From the NCBI RefSeq assembly GCF_025336525.1, contig NZ_JAOCZP010000004.1, positions 487,611-551,610 on the forward strand: a stretch of DNA of 64,000 nt, given 5' to 3'. Of the stretch, positions 60,279-64,000 are shown piece after piece (within the stretch, counting starts at the first letter, position 1; the number at the start of each line of letters is the position of its first letter). Source of the DNA: Chelativorans salis. GTDB taxonomy: Bacteria; Pseudomonadota; Alphaproteobacteria; Rhizobiales; Rhizobiaceae. The notes beneath the pieces were generated by a model. That model saw only the letters and a program-made list of their open reading frames with translations. It made no database searches and was not told the DNA's origin. Made by a program: the position numbers and the translations under genes.

Positions 60279-60821
60279 TTAGCGGGAGAGCGAGACGGGC
60301 ATGCCGGTCGTGGTCTGGCCGTCGAGGCGTTCATTGCCGCTTGAATAAAGGCGCGCGATGGTGTCACCGGCGTCATTGTATATCTCGAGCTGTTTTCCTG
60401 CGAGGTCCCAGCCACGCATGTCGGCGAGCACTCCCGAACAGCCGCGCGTGCCGCCGCGGGAAGCGTTGCCGTATTTGGTGAGTGTCAGGAACATCTGGCA
60501 GCTGGAGCCGCTCGAGTTGACCGCCCACGAGCCGAGCAGGCTGTTCTTGTCGATCTCGGGTGCCGCCGCCGCCGCCGCTGCTTGCGCTCCGGGATCGAGC
60601 GCTGCGACATCCGTCCCCGGCTGGTTGGGCGCGGCGGGAAACGCGCCGGCATCGGCCGGTGCGGTGGGCGGGGGAAGCTGGCTCCCGCTCACCGTGCCCG
60701 AGGGCGCAGGCCTCAACGGCGCGGGCGACGTCTGCGCCGGGCCGAAGCGGCTGGACTGGCAGCCGGCCAGGCCAAGCGCCAACAGCGAGATGGCGAGAAT
60801 TCCGGTTTTCGTGTGTGGCAT
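60279..60821 (-). CDS. Protease inhibitor Inh/Omp19 family lipoprotein
   Basis: Outer-membrane lipoprotein of 180 residues. Signal peptide with lipobox LALGLAGC (Cys about residue 21), then a Pro/Ala-rich linker of about 70 residues, then the Inh/Omp19 domain (LLGSWAVNSSGSSCQMFLTL, GTRGCSGVLADMRGWDL, LEIYNDAGDTIARL). The domain resembles metalloprotease inhibitors; the Brucella Omp19 is the nearest well-known relative. Gene order zapE next to the inhibitor is seen in relatives. Confidence 0.88.
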   Translation of the reverse strand: MPHTKTGILAISLLALGLAGCQSSRFGPAQTSPAPLRPAPSGTVSGSQLPPPTAPADAGAFPAAPNQPGTDVAALDPGAQAAAAAAAPEIDKNSLLGSWAVNSSGSSCQMFLTLTKYGNASRGGTRGCSGVLADMRGWDLAGKQLEIYNDAGDTIARLYSSGNERLDGQTTTGMPVSLSR

Positions 60822-60970
60822 CCCTCTCTCCGTTTTGGGCCGAAGGTCCGCGCCCCAATTGCGCGCAATCGTGGCGAAGATTGGAAATTATCACACACCT
60901 TCATGGTTAAGAACCGGTTTCCGTAGAGAAATTACCGCCTGCTGCACGCGGTGCGTGTGTCGAAAGGCAG

Positions 60971-60995
60971 GGAACCGGCTATGGGAGATCGCGTT
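60971..60995 (+). promoter_or_regulatory. EcfG (RpoE2)-type promoter of the DUF1328 gene
   Basis: GGAAC (60971-60975), 16 nt, CGTT (60992-60995): a full match to GGAAC-N16-CGTT. It lies 61 bp before the ATG of the DUF1328 gene, a family often linked with stress in alphaproteobacteria. Confidence 0.8.
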
Positions 60996-61000
60996 ATCGC

Positions 61001-61040
61001 GGAGCGTTCGCCGTTTTTTCGAGGAGCGTTCGCCGTTTTT
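61001..61040 (+). repeat. Two-copy 18-bp tandem repeat in the DUF1328 leader
   Basis: GGAGCGTTCGCCGTTTTT occurs at 61001-61018 and again at 61023-61040, period 22 bp, immediately downstream of the EcfG-type promoter and in the mRNA leader of the DUF1328 gene. Confidence 0.85.
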
Positions 61041-61056
61041 GCGAAAGGACATTCCC

Positions 61057-61218
61057 ATGCTCGAATGGATTCTCATCCTTCTTATTGTCGCTGCCGTGGC
61101 GGCCCTGCTCGGCCTCCACGGTCTTGCCGGCGTGGCCATGACCGGGGCGAAGATCCTCATCGGTATCGTCCTTATCCTGTTTCTGCTCGCCGTCCTTGGA
61201 ATCTTCACCCTCGCCTGA
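61057..61218 (+). CDS. Small DUF1328 membrane protein
   Basis: A 53-residue protein, [20 protein letters not shown] then [20 protein letters not shown] and a hydrophobic tail; two membrane helices with the GLxGxA turn of DUF1328 (UPF0391). GAAAGGA lies upstream of ATG 61057. Function unknown. Its EcfG-type promoter suggests that it belongs to the general stress response, like the DUF3309 protein at 3974-4132. It lies 71 bp before dapF. Confidence 0.85.
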   Translation: MLEWILILLIVAAVAALLGLHGLAGVAMTGAKILIGIVLILFLLAVLGIFTLA

Positions 61219-61289
61219 GACCTCGCGCGTCTGGTAATTTGCGGCGTCATCCGCCATATAGGCGCCAAACCCCGACGGGATCGGAGCCT

Positions 61290-62171
61290 ATGGCGGAACT
61301 GGCGCAGTTCGCGAAGATGAACGGGCTCGGCAACGAGATCATCGTTGCCGACATGCGCGGGCGTGCGGATCGGGTTCTGCCCGGCGCGGCCGTTGCGCTC
61401 GCCGCCGACCCGGCGACCCGTTTCGACCAGATCATGGCCGTCCACGATCCAAGAGCGCTGGGCACCGACTATTATGTCGAGATCATCAATTCCGACGGCA
61501 GCATGGCGCAGGCCTGCGGCAACGGCATGCGTTGCGTCGTGCAGGCGCTTTCCGCCGAGACGGAGAGGAGCCGCTTCATCTTCGAAACCGTTGCCGGCGT
61601 GCTGGACGCGGAGGAGCACACGGACGGGCTGATCTCCGTCGATATGGGCCGGCCGCGCTTCGGCTGGCAGGAGATACCGCTGGCCGAAGAGTTTCGCGAC
61701 ACGCGCATGATCGAACTGCAGGTGGGGCCGATTGACGCGCCGGTGCTGCATTCGCCTTCCGTTGTGTCGATGGGAAATCCGCACGCGGTCTTCTGGGTGG
61801 ACGGCAATGTGAACACCTATGACTTGGAACGCTTCGGGCCGCTCCTTGAGCACCACCCGATCTTTCCCGAGCGCGCCAACATCACCATCGCCCATGTGAC
61901 GGCGCGGGACGCCATGACCATCCGCACATGGGAGCGCGGAGCCGGGCTAACGCGGGCTTGCGGCTCGGCGGCCTGCGCGGCCGCAGTCTCGGCTGCGCGC
62001 ACGGGGCGTACGGGACGGCAGGTCACGGTCACGGTTCCGGGCGGGCCGCTTGATATCCTCTGGCGCGAGGACGATCACGTCGTCATGACCGGACCCGCGG
62101 AATGGGAGTTTTCCGGCCGCTTCGACCCGGCAACGGGCGAATGGGAACGTGAGAAGGAAGGGGTGGCCTGA
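61290..62171 (+). CDS. dapF: Diaminopimelate epimerase
   Basis: Interconverts LL- and meso-diaminopimelate for lysine and peptidoglycan; PLP-independent. 293 residues. It carries [13 protein letters not shown], the first catalytic cysteine in [12 protein letters not shown] and the second in [13 protein letters not shown], plus [14 protein letters not shown] 61290 is chosen. Its stop overlaps the mtaB start (TGATG), so the two are translationally coupled. Confidence 0.96.
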   Translation: MAELAQFAKMNGLGNEIIVADMRGRADRVLPGAAVALAADPATRFDQIMAVHDPRALGTDYYVEIINSDGSMAQACGNGMRCVVQALSAETERSRFIFETVAGVLDAEEHTDGLISVDMGRPRFGWQEIPLAEEFRDTRMIELQVGPIDAPVLHSPSVVSMGNPHAVFWVDGNVNTYDLERFGPLLEHHPIFPERANITIAHVTARDAMTIRTWERGAGLTRACGSAACAAAVSAARTGRTGRQVTVTVPGGPLDILWREDDHVVMTGPAEWEFSGRFDPATGEWEREKEGVA

Positions 62172-63451
62172 TGGCGGTGGACGTCGTCACCTTCGGCTGC
62201 CGGCTCAATGCTTACGAGTCCGAAGTCATCAAGCGCGAGGCGGGTGCCGCGGGGCTCGGAGGCCTCGACGGCGGAGCCGTCGTCATCAACACCTGCGCTG
62301 TGACGGCAGAGGCCGTGCGCCAGGCGCGACAGGCAATCCGCAAGGCCAGGCGCGAGAATCCGGAAGCCCGCATCATTGTCACCGGATGCGCGGCGCAGAC
62401 CGAGCCCGCCACCTTCGGCGAAATGGAAGAGGTGGACCTCGTTCTCGGCAATGAGGAGAAGCTTCAACGCCATAGCTATCGCGCACTACCTGATTTCGGC
62501 GTGAATCGGTTCGAAAAGGTTCGCGTCAACGACATCATGGAGGTGCGCGAGACCGCCTCGCACATGGTGGACGCCATCGAGGGCAGGGCGCGCGCCTTCG
62601 TGCAGGTGCAGAACGGCTGCGACCACCGCTGCACCTTCTGCATCATTCCATATGGTCGCGGCAATTCCCGCTCGGTGCCTATGGGCGCGGTGGTGGACCA
62701 GGTGAAGCGCCTGGTCGGCAACGGCTATGCGGAGGTGGTTCTGACGGGGGTGGATCTCACCAGCTTCGGCGCCGACCTGCCGGGGAGCCCGCGGCTCGGG
62801 CGGCTGGTGCGGACGATCCTGCGACAGGTGCCGGAGTTGCGGCGGCTCAGGCTCTCCTCCATCGATTCCATCGAGGCCGATGAGGACCTTATGACTGCGC
62901 TCGCTGAGGAGGAGCGGCTGATGCCGCATTTGCATCTGTCGTTGCAGGCGGGCGACGATATGATCCTGAAGCGTATGAAGCGACGGCATCTCAGGGCCGA
63001 TTCCATCGCCTTTTGCGCTGAGGTGCGGCGGCTCAGGCCGGACGCCATATTCGGCGCCGACATTATCGCCGGCTTCCCGACCGAGACCGAGACGATGTTC
63101 CGGAATTCGCTCGCAATCGTCGAGGAATGCGGGCTCACGCATCTGCACGTCTTCCCCTTCAGCCCACGCGAGGGCACGCCAGCGGCGCGCATGCCGCAAC
63201 TGCCGCGCACGGTGGTGAAGGAGCGCGCGGCGCGGCTGCGGGTGGCGGGCGAGAAGGCATACCGGGCACACCTGGCGGCACTTCACGGCACCCGGCAGCG
63301 CGTTCTCGTCGAGCGGGAGGGCCTCGGCCGCACGGAAGGCTTCACGCTTGCCGCCGTCGAGGGCAAGCCCGGCGACGTCGTCGACGCCTTCGTGACGGGA
63401 CACGACGGCGAACGGCTGACGACGGTTTCCGCGGAACGCGAAGCGGCTTGA
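62171..63451 (+). CDS. mtaB: tRNA t6A37 methylthiotransferase MtaB
   Basis: Radical SAM enzyme that converts t6A37 to ms2t6A37 in tRNAs; 426 residues. The N-terminal MTTase domain (VVTFGCRLNAYESEVIKREA; NTCAVTAEAVRQARQ; VTGCAAQTEPATF) supplies the second cluster cysteines, and the radical SAM motif CxxxCxxC is HRCTFCIIPYGRGNSRS. The C-terminal TRAM region is present. Between dapF and ftsY, as in rhizobia. Confidence 0.95.
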   Translation: MAVDVVTFGCRLNAYESEVIKREAGAAGLGGLDGGAVVINTCAVTAEAVRQARQAIRKARRENPEARIIVTGCAAQTEPATFGEMEEVDLVLGNEEKLQRHSYRALPDFGVNRFEKVRVNDIMEVRETASHMVDAIEGRARAFVQVQNGCDHRCTFCIIPYGRGNSRSVPMGAVVDQVKRLVGNGYAEVVLTGVDLTSFGADLPGSPRLGRLVRTILRQVPELRRLRLSSIDSIEADEDLMTALAEEERLMPHLHLSLQAGDDMILKRMKRRHLRADSIAFCAEVRRLRPDAIFGADIIAGFPTETETMFRNSLAIVEECGLTHLHVFPFSPREGTPAARMPQLPRTVVKERAARLRVAGEKAYRAHLAALHGTRQRVLVEREGLGRTEGFTLAAVEGKPGDVVDAFVTGHDGERLTTVSAEREAA

Positions 63452-63466
63452 GAGCGTAAGGAATTC

Positions 63467-64000
<534 letters not shown>

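Overview
The window reads as an ordinary chromosomal segment of a GC-rich alphaproteobacterium of the order Hyphomicrobiales (Rhizobiales), most like the Mesorhizobium/Phyllobacteriaceae group. The grounds are: the mdh-sucC-sucD-sucA-odhB-lpdA block; the neighbourhood rpmF-phaR-phaAB-SUV3-like helicase-S4 protein-fdxA-carD-rpoH2-M48 protease-thiQPB; an Omp19/Inh-type lipoprotein; EcfG-type promoters (GGAAC-N16/17-CGTT); and RIME-like intergenic palindromes. I found no rRNA, tRNA, CRISPR array, prophage or intact insertion sequence. The taxon is an inference from family content and synteny, not from a search.

Layout. 1-2.6 kb: 3' part of pyruvate carboxylase. 2.6-11.7 kb: an MFS exporter with an upstream palindrome, a small DUF3309 membrane protein, an RND efflux pair with a divergent TetR regulator and its operator, 3-hydroxybutyrate dehydrogenase, and an M20 carbamoylase-type amidase. 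11.8-18.1 kb: a divergent peptide-type ABC transporter operon (binding protein, permease, fused permease-ATPase, ATPase, GntR regulator) that shares a palindromic control region with the amidase. 18.4-27.5 kb: ispG, soxR with a SoxR box, a hybrid histidine kinase, a glycerophosphodiesterase, a cupin/MarR pair with twin operators, ispA, mtgA, a conserved hypothetical and rpmF.

27.8-31.2 kb: polyhydroxybutyrate genes phaR, phaA and phaB, then a 563-bp region rich in GANTC and phased TGTGG motifs ahead of a SUV3-like helicase. 34-39 kb: S4 RNA-binding protein, 7Fe ferredoxin, CarD, RpoH2 and an M48 lipoprotein protease. 39-43.3 kb: thiBPQ under a TPP riboswitch, and thiN divergent from it. 43.3-48.2 kb: an ABC-F ATPase, a DUF2066 protein, XerC and a TraB/GumN protein. 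48.2-58.8 kb (minus strand): the TCA block mdh-sucC-cupin-sucD-sucA-odhB-lysE-lpdA. 59-64 kb: zapE, an Inh lipoprotein, a DUF1328 protein, dapF, mtaB and the 5' part of ftsY, which runs into a long perfect hexanucleotide repeat at the window edge.

How the genes work together. Carbon flow (pyc, the TCA block, PHB synthesis and mobilisation) and cofactor supply (thiamine for SucA; lipoyl domains on OdhB) make up most of the window. Three elements fit the EcfG general stress regulon: rpoH2, DUF3309 and DUF1328 each have an EcfG-like promoter. Several local regulators (TetR, GntR, SoxR, MarR) sit beside inverted repeats that are good operator candidates. I see no obvious novel defence or mobile system. 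The most unusual signals are the ftsY hexamer tract, the motif-dense region before the helicase, the double-lipoyl E2, the histidine-rich sensor of the hybrid kinase and the permease-ATPase fusion.
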